Shown here: positions 9,678 through 20,699 of the stretch, piece after piece
Layout of the letters: every line of letters starts with the position of its first letter
Numbering within the stretch: the stretch's first letter is position 1
Origin: Petrolisthes cinctipes
Lineage: Eukaryota; Arthropoda; Malacostraca; Decapoda; Porcellanidae
Length of the DNA: 64,000 nucleotides
Reading direction: 5' to 3'
Assembly: GCA_033782935.1 (NCBI GenBank)
Contig: JAWQEG010001360.1
Coordinates: 30,001-94,000, forward strand
Translations under genes and position numbers: made by a program
The notes under the pieces: generated by a model
Database searches by the model: none
Seen by the model: the letters and a program-made list of their open reading frames with translations, nothing else
Told to the model about the DNA's origin: nothing

Positions 9678-9930
9678 TTGCGCTGATGTATTGCAGTGAT
9701 GAAGCTAATGTGTGTGTGTGTGTGTGTGTGGGTGTGTGTGTGTGTAGGAAGGTGCGTGTGTGTGTGTGTAGGGAGGTGTTTGTGGAGGTGTGTGTGTGTG
9801 TGTGTAGGGAGGTGTTTGTGGAGGTGTGTGTATGTGTGTGTAGGGAGGTGTGTATGTATGTATATCTGTACGTGAGTGTGTGTGTATGCATGTATATATA
9901 TGTACGTATGTGTGTGTGTATGTATGTATA

Positions 9931-9962
<32 letters not shown>
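9158..9962. repeat. Compound (TG)n array with interspersed 35-bp unit
   Basis: Long TG repeats broken at intervals of about 60-90 bp by a conserved segment (GCTGATGTATTGCAGTGATG then AAGTTAATG or AAGCTGATA), about eight copies between 9185 and 9720. This is followed by a second array with GTAGGGAGGTGTTTGTGGAG units. Open frames on both strands here are repeat artefacts. Confidence 0.9.
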
Positions 9963-9964
<2 letters not shown>

Positions 9965-10009
9965 GGAAGGTAAACTTTTAGACCAGCACACATGTACCCA
10001 TTTTTCATC

Positions 10010-10480
10010 ACCCACGCTTACCTCTCACTTCCTACACGTTGCCTGCCTTCCCTCTCCTCCTCCCTATCACTATACCTTGCTATTTCCTTCACCTATATTT
10101 GTTCATCTCACAACATCACAACAACATCAAACCATATTATACAATGAATATAAATAAAGTAAATAGTAATTATCTACTCATAAAAATTCTCTCCCAGCTT
10201 TGTGTCCCTGATCATTTTTAATAATAATAATAATAATAATAAAAATAATAATAATAATAATAACCAGAACACTAAATAAATAATTATCACCAATACACTC
10301 AATTATTTACTCACAACATCATTTACTACATCATCAAACCATTTCACCGGTACTATAATTATTTGGTAAACAGAAATGATCTACTCGTAGCATATAGTGT
10401 ATCAAAGTTAGTTTCCTCAGCCACACACAACACGACTTACTGCTTTGGGGTGGTTCGAACGAGAAAACACAGTTTGTCAT
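10010..10480. other. AT-rich spacer with (AAT)n run
   Basis: No gene seen. An AAT trinucleotide repeat occupies about 10218-10262. Confidence 0.6.
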
Positions 10481-10484
10481 CTAT

Positions 10485-10531
10485 CCTGTGTGTGTGTGTG
10501 AGTATTTCGCCATCTATCCTTTGTTTTGTGT

Positions 10532-10576
<45 letters not shown>

Positions 10577-10800
10577 CAGTTCGCCATCTATCCTGTGTGT
10601 GTGTGTGAGTATTTCGCCATCTATCCTTTGTTTTGTGTGTGTGTGTATGTGTGTATGCAGTTCGCCATCTATCCTGTGTGTGTGTGAGTATTTCGCCACC
10701 TATCCTTTGTTTTGTGTGTGCGTGTGTGTGTGTGTGTATGCAGTTCGCCATCAATCCTGTTTGTGTGTGTGTGTGTGTGCAGTTCACCATCTATCCTCTA
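10485..10800. repeat. TG minisatellite with CGCCATCTATCCT motif, three or so units
   Basis: A unit of roughly 105-125 bp: (TG)n, AGTATTTCGCCATCTATCC, TTTGTTTTG, (TG)n, then TATGCAGTTCGCCATC and TATCCTG. The (TG)n lengths vary between copies, and the array ends at a 26-base T run (about 10801-10826). Confidence 0.8.
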
Positions 10801-10826
10801 TTTTTTTTTTTTTTTTTTTTTTTTTT

Positions 10827-11199
10827 CCCGATACTGGACATAGGCTTAATCAAGCCCTTTACCGTGTCCCAGGTCAACTGCTACAGTGCTTCAAACAACA
10901 TTCTTATCCAAGGACGTTGGCTTTGTAATTGGTAGGACGTCACAAGACTACGGGAATACTATCCAACTAATTATCAATGCCTACTCAACTATCCATGGTC
11001 AGTAGCTTAGGTACATATATTTACAAATACATACATCCTTATATCATCACATTAGTATATATAAATATATAAACGTATTACCATTATCGCCTCATTACAG
11101 ATTCTATGTATTCATCATTTAGAGTACTAATATGCATATGTCTTCACGTATATAGCAGAAGGAATGATCTTTGTGAATCTTCAGGCAGAGTGACAGGTA
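10827..11199. other. Unassigned sequence upstream of gag remnant
   Basis: AT-rich after 10980. It may be leader or LTR sequence of the Gypsy element that follows, but no direct repeat is available to confirm it. Confidence 0.3.
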
Positions 11200-14090
11200 A
11201 TGAATGAGAGAAAATACGGTACAGCACTGAAATCGTTACGCAAACTTAAATATAGTTTAGCAATATTTGAAAGTAGTGAAAGCTTAGTTGATTCAACGAA
11301 AATCACTAATTTAAGTGTAAGTACAATAGAAAGTGTAAGTTCTCCATTGAGTAAAAATATTCTTGCACTAGATTTATATATAAAAGACAGTATAGTGACA
11401 ACTAATACTCCTCCTCTTACTAAATCTACATCATTTACTGACTTGTTTACTAGTTTTCCCTCTATCATTTCACCTAGTAAAACCAGATCAGGATGTACTT
11501 ATTCAACAGCTTTACATACTATCACATCATCACACACAATGGCAACTAACACTTCTGCTACTATTAATGTTCTTCCCCAAGCTCTTACAGTGAAGGAATT
11601 CTATGGGGACGATGTTAATTATAATATCCATACGTTTGTGAAGATAATATGCTTCCTGCAGGGATTGCAGATGACAAAGAAAAAATAAGGTTCGTACGTG
11701 GACATATTAAACCAGATTCCAATGCTAGTACATTACTGACTGCAACTGCTTTTACTGATCCAGATAATTTAAATAACTTTAAACAGTTTAGTGAAGATCT
11801 CATAGATGTTTTCGGTGGGGGGCAGTTTGACGGTCCACTAGCGTGGGTACACTGAATGGTTAGAAGGACAGTGAGTAATTGTAGAACAGCTACATCAATA
11901 CGGCTCTAGCGTTAGCAGGTTCGACCATTAGCGATGCTAAACAACCCTTAAAAGGGTCAGAGTGGTTGAACGCACAAGTTAATGTACAGCTGGTCACACT
12001 CCCGTGAGGCCCACCCAGCGTTGTCAACGTTGGCCGAGATATTAACCCCGAAACACTAGTTGTGAGCTCTGCTCGCTCGAACCATTCACTGGTGGGAGAG
12101 AGAAGTAAGGAGGGATTTGAGGAGGGAAGGGGGGTGCCTATACAAGAGGTGAGAAATTATTCTAGGGGAGGTAAAAAATGAGTGGAAGCTTTAATAAAAC
12201 TACGAAAATGCACCCAGTTATCAATGATTAATATACTGACATTCGTGTCAATTATTAACATCATTAAAAGTAAGATTAACTTTTTAATATTATCATGCAA
12301 CACAAAAACAACCGAGGTAACATTATTGTATACGGTACTTTATTCGTATAGTATTGAATGGTTATTATCAAGCATTAAAAGCTGAAAAATACTTACACAA
12401 TAACTGAATTATAATCATGAATCAGAATGTTCTTTACTAAATTAAGCAAATGTGAATACCTTAATATTACATGTGTCAAGAGTTGATACCATTAGTTGCG
12501 AGAGAAGTATCTTCATAATTATTTACACATTGTAATAGTTCCATCAAGTAATGCATGGGATGCTCAGTTTAGGTTTCATCGAACATGTTAATAAAGAAGC
12601 TGGCAACCAATTTCAGCATTTCTTAAAATTAAACTTTATTGAAGGAGTGTTAAGGTCTGAAATCCTGTGTTTCCCATCATACAACACCTTCCCAATACTA
12701 ACACCGTTGTATTTGATGCCGTATTGGTCTTTACTGTCTTCTGCTACAAGGTTGATATTAGTGTGAATCTCCATATACACACACTGCCTCGTGACCTGAC
12801 TGACTGCACCACCTTACACATCTTCAGGTCATCAGGACTGCCAACATGTTTGAGAGGGAATATTTCCAAACTCAGTCTTCAATACCCTTACCAGTGTAGT
12901 AGTTTTCACCAACTCATAATCCTCTTCGAGTATCAAAATAAATGTGGGCTAACGAGACTAGAGTCAACGTCAGTCTCTAATTGATCCGCAAAATAAAAGA
13001 TAAAAATTACTGTTGACAAGCCTGTGGGTGCCAGACGCAATCTCCCTGGCCTCTGCTCACAAATATAATCTGCCAAAATAAAAATAAATTGCTACCTAGA
13101 AACAAATATAATACCGAGGGATTAATAGTAAATTACCAAACAGCAGTACGTGTTCACTATAATCAATAAAATAGGATATTGTTAAAAATTGAGAGCTTTG
13201 ATATTTGACACGACGATTATAAACTGTTAGGTAGATACGGGGGAAATGGAAGTGTGTTAGTGGTATCAACACTTGACACATGTAATATAAAGGTATTCAC
13301 ATTGGCTTCATTTAATAACGAGCATTCTGGTTCATGATTCTTTTTCTGTTATTGTGTAAGTATTTATCAGCTTTTAGTGCTTGATAATAACCATTGAATA
13401 CTATACGAATAAAGTATACAATAATGTTACCTCAGTTGTTTTTGTGTTACATCATAATATTAAAAAGTTAATCTTACCTATAATGATGTTAATAATTGAC
13501 ACGAATGTCAGTATATATATATAATTGATAACTGGGTGCATTTTCGTACTTTTATTAAAGCTTCCACTCATTTTTCACCTCCCCAAGAATAATTTCTCAC
13601 CTCTCTTGTTTAAGCACCCCAACTACCCTCCTCAAATCCCTCCTTACTTCTCTCTCCCACCAGTGAATGATTCGAGCGAGCAGAGCTCACAACTAGTGTT
13701 TCGGGGTTAACATCTCGGCCAACCTTGACAACGCTGGGTGGGCCTCACGGGAGTGTGACCAGCTGTAGTACCTAGAGCCCTACCTGTAGCCGTGATCACT
13801 GACACAGACACTCACCAGAGCACTTCACAGACACAAAACACTACAAACTTCATACCTCAGAATTCAAAGAAGAAGAAGCCTTATTGTAAAATCTGCAGAA
13901 AATAAGGACACAGCCCAGATAAGTGTTACTTTAATAAGAATAATCACTCCAATGCCAAAAGTAAAGATAACAGTAAAGTGGCAAGTGAATGTGACAACAA
14001 GCCTAGTAACAAGTATTGCATTATTCATAATAGTGTGACACGTAACACAGATGAATGTAGAGTCATATTAAATGCAAGAGACTAAGTAAA
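11200..14090 (+). pseudogene. gag: Gag of a second Gypsy-type element, frameshifted and split by an insertion
   Basis: Gag remnant of an LTR retrotransposon. The first part (11200-11984) encodes a capsid-like segment; it changes frame near 11648 and has further stops and shifts after 11855. The frame then meets TA at 11985 and a 1.78-kb TA-flanked element. On the far side (from 13766) the gag frame resumes in phase, with a K-rich stretch and a zinc knuckle (C-K-I-C-R-K-stop-G-H-S-P-D-K-C) near 13889-13932, which carries an in-frame TAA, then a second C/H cluster around 14018. Several independent lesions show it is dead. The protease fragment follows at 14180. Confidence 0.7.
11987..13765. mobile_element. 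TA-flanked element with about 510-bp terminal inverted repeats (1779 bp)
   Basis: Ends are CAGCTGGTCACACTCCCGTG and its complement, directly bordered by TA at 11985-11986 and 13766-13767. The inverted arms run about 11987-12497 and 13255-13765 and are roughly 95% alike by eye, with small indels. The unique middle (12498-13254) has no transposase. Removing the element with one TA leaves the host gag frame continuous, which fixes both borders. TA target choice points to mobilisation by a Tc1/mariner-type transposase; arms this long give a foldback-like shape. Short open frames in the middle look non-coding. Confidence 0.8.
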
Positions 14091-14397
14091 TAATAGACGT
14101 GCAAATACAGGTGACGATTTTAACAAAAAAAAAAAAAAAAAAAAAAATCACGCCAAAACAAATAAATATACTTGTTGCTGCCTTGGGTAAAGTTGATGTA
14201 CTATCACTTACTTGTAACATTGGGAATACAAATGTCTCATTAGCTGTTGATACAGGAGCTTGTGTATCATTACTGTCTGAAGTAACACTTAAACAGCTGT
14301 TTAAAAAAACCCAGGAACGATGGTCTATTCAACCATCAGATTTAAATTTAACTTCCTTATCTGGTAGTAAATTAATCATTAAGGGAATGGTCCAATT
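12546..14397. repeat. Left arm of 1.85-kb near-identical inverted repeat
   Basis: It matches the reverse complement of 15788-17638 almost base for base (a few substitutions, poly-A length 23 versus 22). It covers part of the TA element, the gag C-terminus and the start of protease. Outer edge AAGTAATGCATGGG; inner edge at GGTCCAATT. Confidence 0.9.
14180..14397 (+). pseudogene. Retropepsin fragment, interrupted by a LINE
   Basis: Open segment with A-V-D-T-G-A-C-V-S-L-L, the aspartic protease active site of LTR retroelements (DTGA encoded near 14250). Upstream lies a 23-base A run (14125-14147). The coding sequence stops abruptly at 14397 where LINE 5' sequence begins; a longer homologous version is on the minus strand at 15655-16002. 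Confidence 0.75.
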
Positions 14398-15654
14398 CCC
14401 CCCGTGGGGGAAGAGGTACCCCGCCCACGGCGACCAGCGCTCGGTCCCCTCATCTGCCCGGTAGGTAATAGCTCTTGGCTCCTGGGGCCAACAACTATAA
14501 ATCAATGATATATGGATAAAGAAAAGCCCCAATCTCTTCCTCGAGCGGTGGTCGACCAGGCCCTCGAGACGTCACTCTCTGGTCGTGGTAGTAAGCAGAA
14601 AGCTGCAAATAAGACTAGACCTAGCAGGTCGGGTATTGTGTCGAAGAACCCTGTTAGTGATTTGGACACATTCATGTTAACTACTGTACTTGCATCCCTT
14701 CCCTATGGTGCTATCCACTCCATTTTTAAGTGTTTTGGAGTAGTTCTTCGAATCCGAATCACATATGACAGTGATTGTAGGTCTAATCGGTGCTATATTA
14801 CTTTCAGTGCAAATGCTGCTGCCAAAGCAGCATTTGAGGTGAAAGATTCTCTGACTGTAGGGATACTCACTGTAAAGATCAGATGATGCGCTCCACCAAT
14901 GTAGTTGACAGTGAAAATGACTACTGTCCTAACATCTCTGATGACTCTGTAGAGCATGTCCCAAAGGAACGTCGGGTTCCTACACCCTTTTGGTTTGTGG
15001 CTTACTACAGGGAGGGACGGGGTAACCTTATCCATGCTTCCCGGAATCTGGAGAAAGAAATTGGATTATTACCAATGGGCCACATAAAGAAATATGGTAA
15101 GGGCATTTTAATCAGAGCCAAAGATCTTACACAGGCCATGATGCTCCTCAATCTCCCCTGTCCTTCTGATAGCATGTTGGAATCTATTAAACCACATCGA
15201 ACATTCAATTATTGCAAGGGGCGTATATATAATGAGGACCTGTATGAATTCTCAGAAGAGGACATTCTCGCTATGTGCCCAGACAGTGTCCAACGAGTAA
15301 CAAAGATGAAAGGCAATAAAAATATGATCATCCTCACTTTCTATGGCTCGTATATCCCACATCGCATTAACATTAACCCAACCTCTTTAGAGGTGAAGCC
15401 TTTTGTTGAGTGTCCCATACAGTGTTTCTGTTGTTATGAGTTTGGTCATGGGAGGAGGAACTGCAACAACCGTTCCCGGTGTGGTAATTGTTTTTCTCTT
15501 GACTCACATCTTACTTGTGAGTGTCGATCAGAGAGTTACTGCTTTTACTGCAGAGATGCTCACCCCTTGCGTTCTCACCAATGTAAGATGTACCTCCTTG
15601 AGCAGGATATCCTCCACTTGGCTAATACCCAATTCATTAGCATTGGTAGTGCCA
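14398..15654 (+). pseudogene. LINE 5' end with ORF1 (zinc-knuckle protein), 3'-truncated
   Basis: GC-rich 5' UTR-like start (CCCCGTGGGGGAAGAGGTAC) followed by an ORF1-type protein in two frames: 14512-14880, then 14883 onward with a frameshift between. The second part carries three consecutive Cys/His knuckles (C-FC-C-YEFG-H-GRRN-C; C-GN-C ... H-LT-C; C-FY-C ... H-x3-C), the nucleic-acid binding module of ORF1p in RNase H-bearing LINE clades. The sequence breaks at about 15650 and joins protease sequence in the opposite orientation. LINEs are normally 5'-truncated; here the 3' side is lost, so a rearrangement after insertion removed it. Confidence 0.75.
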
Positions 15655-16002
15655 GACTATTGCAATGTCAAAGATATGATCTGTCAGTTCTTTTAACCCT
15701 AGTAATCCATCAGCTGGTAAACTGAAATTTTCACAAATGTAGAAGGTGCATTTTAGTCTCTGACCATTCGGTGAAAGTGTAATAGGAAATTGGACCATTC
15801 CCTTAATGATTAATTTACTACCAGATAAGGCAGTTAAATTTAAATCTGATGGTTGAATAGACCATCGTTCCTGGGTTTTTTTAAACAGCTGTTTAAGTGT
15901 TACTTCAGACAGTAATGATACACAAGCTCCTGTATCAACAGCTAATGAGACATTTATATTCCCAATGTTACAAGTAAGTGATAGTACATCAACTTTACCC
16001 AA
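15655..16002 (-). pseudogene. Retropepsin fragment, inverted copy
   Basis: Minus-strand copy of the protease with the D-T-G-A motif. It extends about 130 bp further into pol than the copy at 14180-14397, ending in a G-L-L-G-L-K segment that corresponds to the retropepsin hydrophobic-glycine end. No RT follows because the frame runs into the LINE junction. The two copies differ by only a few residues. Confidence 0.75.
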
Positions 16003-17638
16003 GGCAGCAACAAGTATATTTATTTGTTTTGGCGTGATTTTTTTTTTTTTTTTTTTTTTGTTAAAATCGTCACCTGTATTTGCACGTCTATTATTTACTT
16101 AGTCTCTTGCATTTAATATGACTCTACATTCATCTGTGTTACGTGTCACACTATTATGAATAATGCAATACTTGTTACTAGGCTTGTTGTCACATTCACT
16201 TGCCACTTTACTGTTATCTTTACTTTTGGCATTGGAGTGATTATTCTTATTAAAGTAACACTTATCTGGGCTGTGTCCTTATTTTCTGCAGATTTTACAA
16301 TAAGGCTTCTTCTTCTTTGAATTCTGAGGTATGAAGTTTGTAGTGTTTTGTGTCTGTGAAGTGCTCTGGTGAGTGTCTGTGTCAGTGATCACGGCTACAG
16401 GTAGGGCTCTAGGTACTACAGCTGGTCACACTCCCGTGAGGCCCACCCAGCGTTGTCAAGGTTGGCCGAGATGTTAACCCCGAAACACTAGTTGTGAGCT
16501 CTGCTCGCTCGAACCATTCACTGGTGGGAGAGAGAAGTAAGGAGGGATTTGAGGAGGGTAGTTGGGGTGCTTAAACAAGAGAGGTGAGAAATTATTCTTG
16601 GGGAGGTGAAAAATGAGTGGAAGCTTTAATAAAAGTACGAAAATGCACCCAGTTATCAATTATATATATATACTGACATTCGTGTCAATTATTAACATCA
16701 TTATAGGTAAGATTAACTTTTTAATATTATGATGTAACACAAAAACAACTGAGGTAACATTATTGTATACTTTATTCGTATAGTATTCAATGGTTATTAT
16801 CAAGCACTAAAAGCTGATAAATACTTACACAATAACAGAAAAAGAATCATGAACCAGAATGCTCGTTATTAAATGAAGCCAATGTGAATACCTTTATATT
16901 ACATGTGTCAAGTGTTGATACCACTAACACACTTCCATTTCCCCCGTATCTACCTAACAGTTTATAATCGTCGTGTCAAATATCAAAGCTCTCAATTTTT
17001 AACAATATCCTATTTTATTGATTATAGTGAACACGTACTGCTGTTTGGTAATTTACTATTAATCCCTCGGTATTATATTTGTTTCTAGGTAGCAATTTAT
17101 TTTTATTTTGGCAGATTATATTTGTGAGCAGAGGCCAGGGAGATTGCGTCTGGCACCCACAGGCTTGTCAACAGTAATTTTTATCTTTTATTTTGCGGAT
17201 CAATTAGAGACTGACGTTGACTCTAGTCTCGTTAGCCCACATTTATTTTGATACTCGAAGAGGATTATGAGTTGGTGAAAACTACTACACTGGTAAGGGT
17301 ATTGAAGACTGAGTTTGGAAATATTCCCTCTCAAACATGTTGGCAGTCCTGATGACCTGAAGATGTGTAAGGTGGTGCAGTCAGTCAGGTCACGAGGCAG
17401 TGTGTGTATATGGAGATTCACACTAATATCAACCTTGTAGCAGAAGACAGTAAAGACCAATACGGCATCAAATACAACGGTGTTAGTATTGGGAAGGTGT
17501 TGTATGATGGGAAACACAGGATTTCAGACCTTAACACTCCTTCAATAAAGTTTAATTTTAAGAAATGCTGAAATTGGTTGCCAGCTTCTTTATTAACATG
17601 TTCGATGAAACCTAAACTGAGCATCCCATGCATTACTT
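15788..17638. repeat. Right arm of 1.85-kb inverted repeat
   Basis: Reverse complement of 12546-14397. It carries, in minus orientation, protease start, gag C-terminus (poly-T at about 16038-16059), one full terminal repeat of the TA element (about 16420-16930), and part of the element's interior. It ends at CATTACTT, after which the sequence is unrelated. Confidence 0.9.
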
Positions 17639-18860
17639 ATCAATACAAAGTTTGTTGTATATACAGTGCATATATTAAATTACGGTATAATTTACAAAAT
17701 TACATGGTTATGAAAAATACTTTTCACACATTCTTTTACATCTCCCATTTTACCCAGCTATGTTACTGCATAATTTTATTATGCTTGTCATTTTCCTATT
17801 CATGTCTCCAGGATTTTTCTTCCTTCTCTTTGTCAATGATTTTGTTTAGATGTTTCATTCTCAAGTACACAGATATTTTACAGAACACTACATCATTGGG
17901 TAAATCAATTCATATACGTTCTATTGATATACGTTTCCCTTGGTGAAGGGAAACACTGCTTTAAACATTTATCTCATTTTAACCAACTGAGAAAAAATAT
18001 GTATCTGAAGGGAGATAGTGCATAGCTTACCTCTATCAATCATTTCAGTTCCTGATTTGCTTATGCAAACAGTGTCACAATTGCTGGCCTTATTTCCTAA
18101 ATATGGATATGTTCCTACAATTTTTTTTTTTTTTTAGTATATAGCTATATATATACCTATGAAGCGAAGAGCTTCCTCTTCTATCATTGCCTTTGACTAT
18201 GCTATCTTTCCCTTCCAAATCGAAATCTAAGTCCTTAAATAAGATACTAGTTAAGCACATCTCCACAGCTAGAACACTTTCATCATAGTGTGTATGCTGT
18301 TTGTGCAGAAATATGACCTCAGTATGACTGGTTATGCAATCATAATATTCTTCCCTCCAGAGTAAAAAATGCAAAAGTGGGAAGTGGGGTCATCTCACCC
18401 TTATACCAACTGTGTTGGGCAATTTTGGCTCATGATGACATTACATAATATTATACTCTTTCTTGTATACAGTATTAAGATTAGCATCAGCAGGCCCTAA
18501 TGGGTCTTATGTCACTCTAGCAGTGTATGAAATCTATGGGTGATAGGGGATATATCTGAGCTGTATGAAGTTAAATGCTGGGCAATAAATTAGTTTCAAA
18601 CAGAAAACTCTAAGTAGTGTGACAGAGAATGTAGGGAATTCACAGAGTTCAGACAGAGAAGGGCCGAGACCCTATGATAGGATTATAAAAATATATTAGT
18701 GACAAAATATCACATACAGTATAAATACAATAAGGTAGGGTCTTGCAAAACATCAAGTACAGTATTTTCTATAATAAATTGTTGATATTGTACATGACTC
18801 AAAAGACATACTTTTATAACAGCTGGTACAGTATATAATTGTGGGTTAAATCTTAGTGTA
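17639..18860. other. AT-rich sequence with no recognised feature
   Basis: No gene or repeat recognised apart from a T run at 18120-18135. Short open frames lack codon character. Confidence 0.5.
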
Positions 18861-20205
18861 CCGGGGAAGGTGTATGGAAAGGTTCTTACTGAGAGTCTGA
18901 TAGAAGTAACAGGGAATAAAGTTAGTGAGGAGCAGGGAGGGTTCAGAAAAGGTAGAGGATGTGTGGACCAGATCTTTGCAATAAAATCAGCAGTGGAGAA
19001 GTATATTGGGAAGGGTAGGAAGTTGTATGCTGCCTTCATGGATTTGGAGGAGGCATACGATAGGGTTGATAGGAGAGCTATGACAGATGTATTAAGGATT
19101 TACGGAGTTGGTGGGCGCTTGCTGGAGGGGACTGAGGCCTTCTACAGAGAGGCAAAAGCTTGTGTGAGGGTCGAGGGTCATTTGAGTGAGAACTTTGATA
19201 TCAGTGTATTATTGAGGCAGGGGTGTGTCATGTCACAATGGCTGTTCAATATCTTTATGTATGGTTGCATGAGAGATATGAAGGCAAAGGTGGAGGGCCT
19301 GGGTGCAAAACTGAGGTTGAATGGAGTAGATTGGTCCTTGGTTGCAAGCTTATTTGCGGATGACATTGTGCTGCTGGCCGAGAGTGAAAGAGACTTACAG
19401 AGGGTGGTGGATGAGTTTCAGTCCGTGTGTAAGCGAAGAAAACTGAAGGTAAATGCTGGTAAGAGTAAGGTGATGGTATTTGAGAGGACCAAAACAGAAG
19501 TAATTGACTTTGCTACACCCTATAGAGTGCCTGTGCCAACTGGGACGGAATATGAGATAACTTTAGAGGGCGAGAGGATGGAGGAGGTGAGGGAATTCAA
19601 GTATCTGGGAACAGTTTTGTGGAAACATGGAAGTATGGAAGGAGAAATCAGGGAGAGAGCAGTGAGGGGCAGGCAGGTCATAATATCACTGGGGAGGATA
19701 ATGAAGGGTAGGAATGTGAGTATGGAAGTGAAAAAGGGACTGAGAAATAGTATAATCCTGCCAACACTGACATATGCGTCGGAGACATGGACATGGAGTA
19801 GGGCTCATCAGTCTAGAATAGGTGCGGTGGAAATGAGTTATCCGAGAGGAGCATGTGGATTTACTAGGTGGGACTGAGCAAATAATGAGAGTGTGTATGA
19901 GAGATGTGGTATGAGTGAGAAGGCAATTGGTATTGAGTGTGGAGTGGTTGAGAGAGTGAAGCGTAATACACTGAGAATGCAATGTGTGGAGTTTGTAAAG
20001 AAGGTGTATGGAAGTGAAGTTGTGGGACCTGGTGTGAGAGGCAGACCTCCGGTTAGATGGCAGAACAGAGTGGAAGAGTATGTGAGAGAGAGAAGTGTGA
20101 GGGGGGAATGGAGTAAGTGAGGAGGGAGTGTTGGAAAAGAAGAGTCTCCTTCTGCCGTGGGAGTTCCCAGAGGGAACGAGGCGTCGGAGCTACAGATAGA
20201 TAGAG
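18861..20205 (+). pseudogene. RTE-like LINE, 3' half of the reverse transcriptase ORF
   Basis: 5'-truncated LINE coding for the RT palm and downstream region. Visible motifs are Q-G-G-F-R-K-G-R (18930s), A-F-M-D-L-E-E-A-Y-D-R (first catalytic aspartate), R-Q-G-C-x-M-S, and L-F-A-D-D-I-V-L-L (catalytic FADD, near 19352-19370), then K-Y-L-G. The frame has one in-frame TGA at 19875-19877 and continues in the same frame to TGA at 20118, ending in a basic R-G-R-P-P-V-R-W segment. The end is a GATAGATAGA short repeat tail (about 20193-20205). Length, C-terminal style and simple-repeat tail suggest the RTE clade; no endonuclease remains. Confidence 0.8.
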
Positions 20206-20584
20206 AGATTTTAGAAAATATGGACAAAATTAATCAACATTATAATTTTTAGTATTACTGTAAATTTTTTTATCAAATATTATATATAGCAGTCCATCTC
20301 TTGTTGATATATTTGTTAAATTAACAACAAATATCTGTCAGTCATGTCTGACAATGCAGAAGCAAGGCAAATTTATCTGAATGATGTGTGCATCTTCTAA
20401 ATTTATTCTCATAAGTTTAAGATTATTAAAAATCAATTATATGGCCAAACCGAAGCACAATGTCGTCAATGCGCTAGATGATGGTAAGCTAAATTCCGAC
20501 CTATGTTTCAAACAAATTAATGATGTATTTTGTATTACCGGTAAGTACAGTAATAGGCCTATACATATATAACAAATCCTACAC
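20206..20584. other. AT-rich spacer, nothing recognised
   Basis: No gene or repeat family recognised in this interval. Confidence 0.4.
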
Positions 20585-20611
20585 ACCACAGAAACTGGAC
20601 ATAACCACACC

Positions 20612-20692
20612 AGTATGTGTCTCCAGACGGATTCGAACCGCTGTGCTAAGACAATAAGCACACAGAGCCTTATGTGCTCGGCCAACGCTGGG
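20612..20692 (-). repeat. tRNA-like SINE head (Pol III A and B boxes)
   Basis: On the minus strand TGGCCGAGCAC (complement of 20674-20684) resembles an A box, and GGTTCGAATCC (complement of 20629-20639) is a perfect B box, about 45 bp apart as in tRNA genes. The acceptor-stem halves do not pair, so this is more likely a tRNA-derived SINE head than a functional tRNA gene. Confidence 0.5.
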
Positions 20693-20699
20693 GGGACTA

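Noticed and set aside
9188..10015. Long His/Thr-rich frame on the minus strand and Cys/Val frames on the plus strand
   Set aside because: Direct translation of (CA)n/(TG)n repeats.
12667..12984. 105-codon frame inside the TA element, repeated at 17200-17517
   Set aside because: The second copy is only the inverted duplication, so its conservation is not independent; no recognisable domain.
20612..20692. Functional tRNA gene
   Set aside because: The acceptor stem does not pair and no clear anticodon arm can be drawn; SINE head is more likely.
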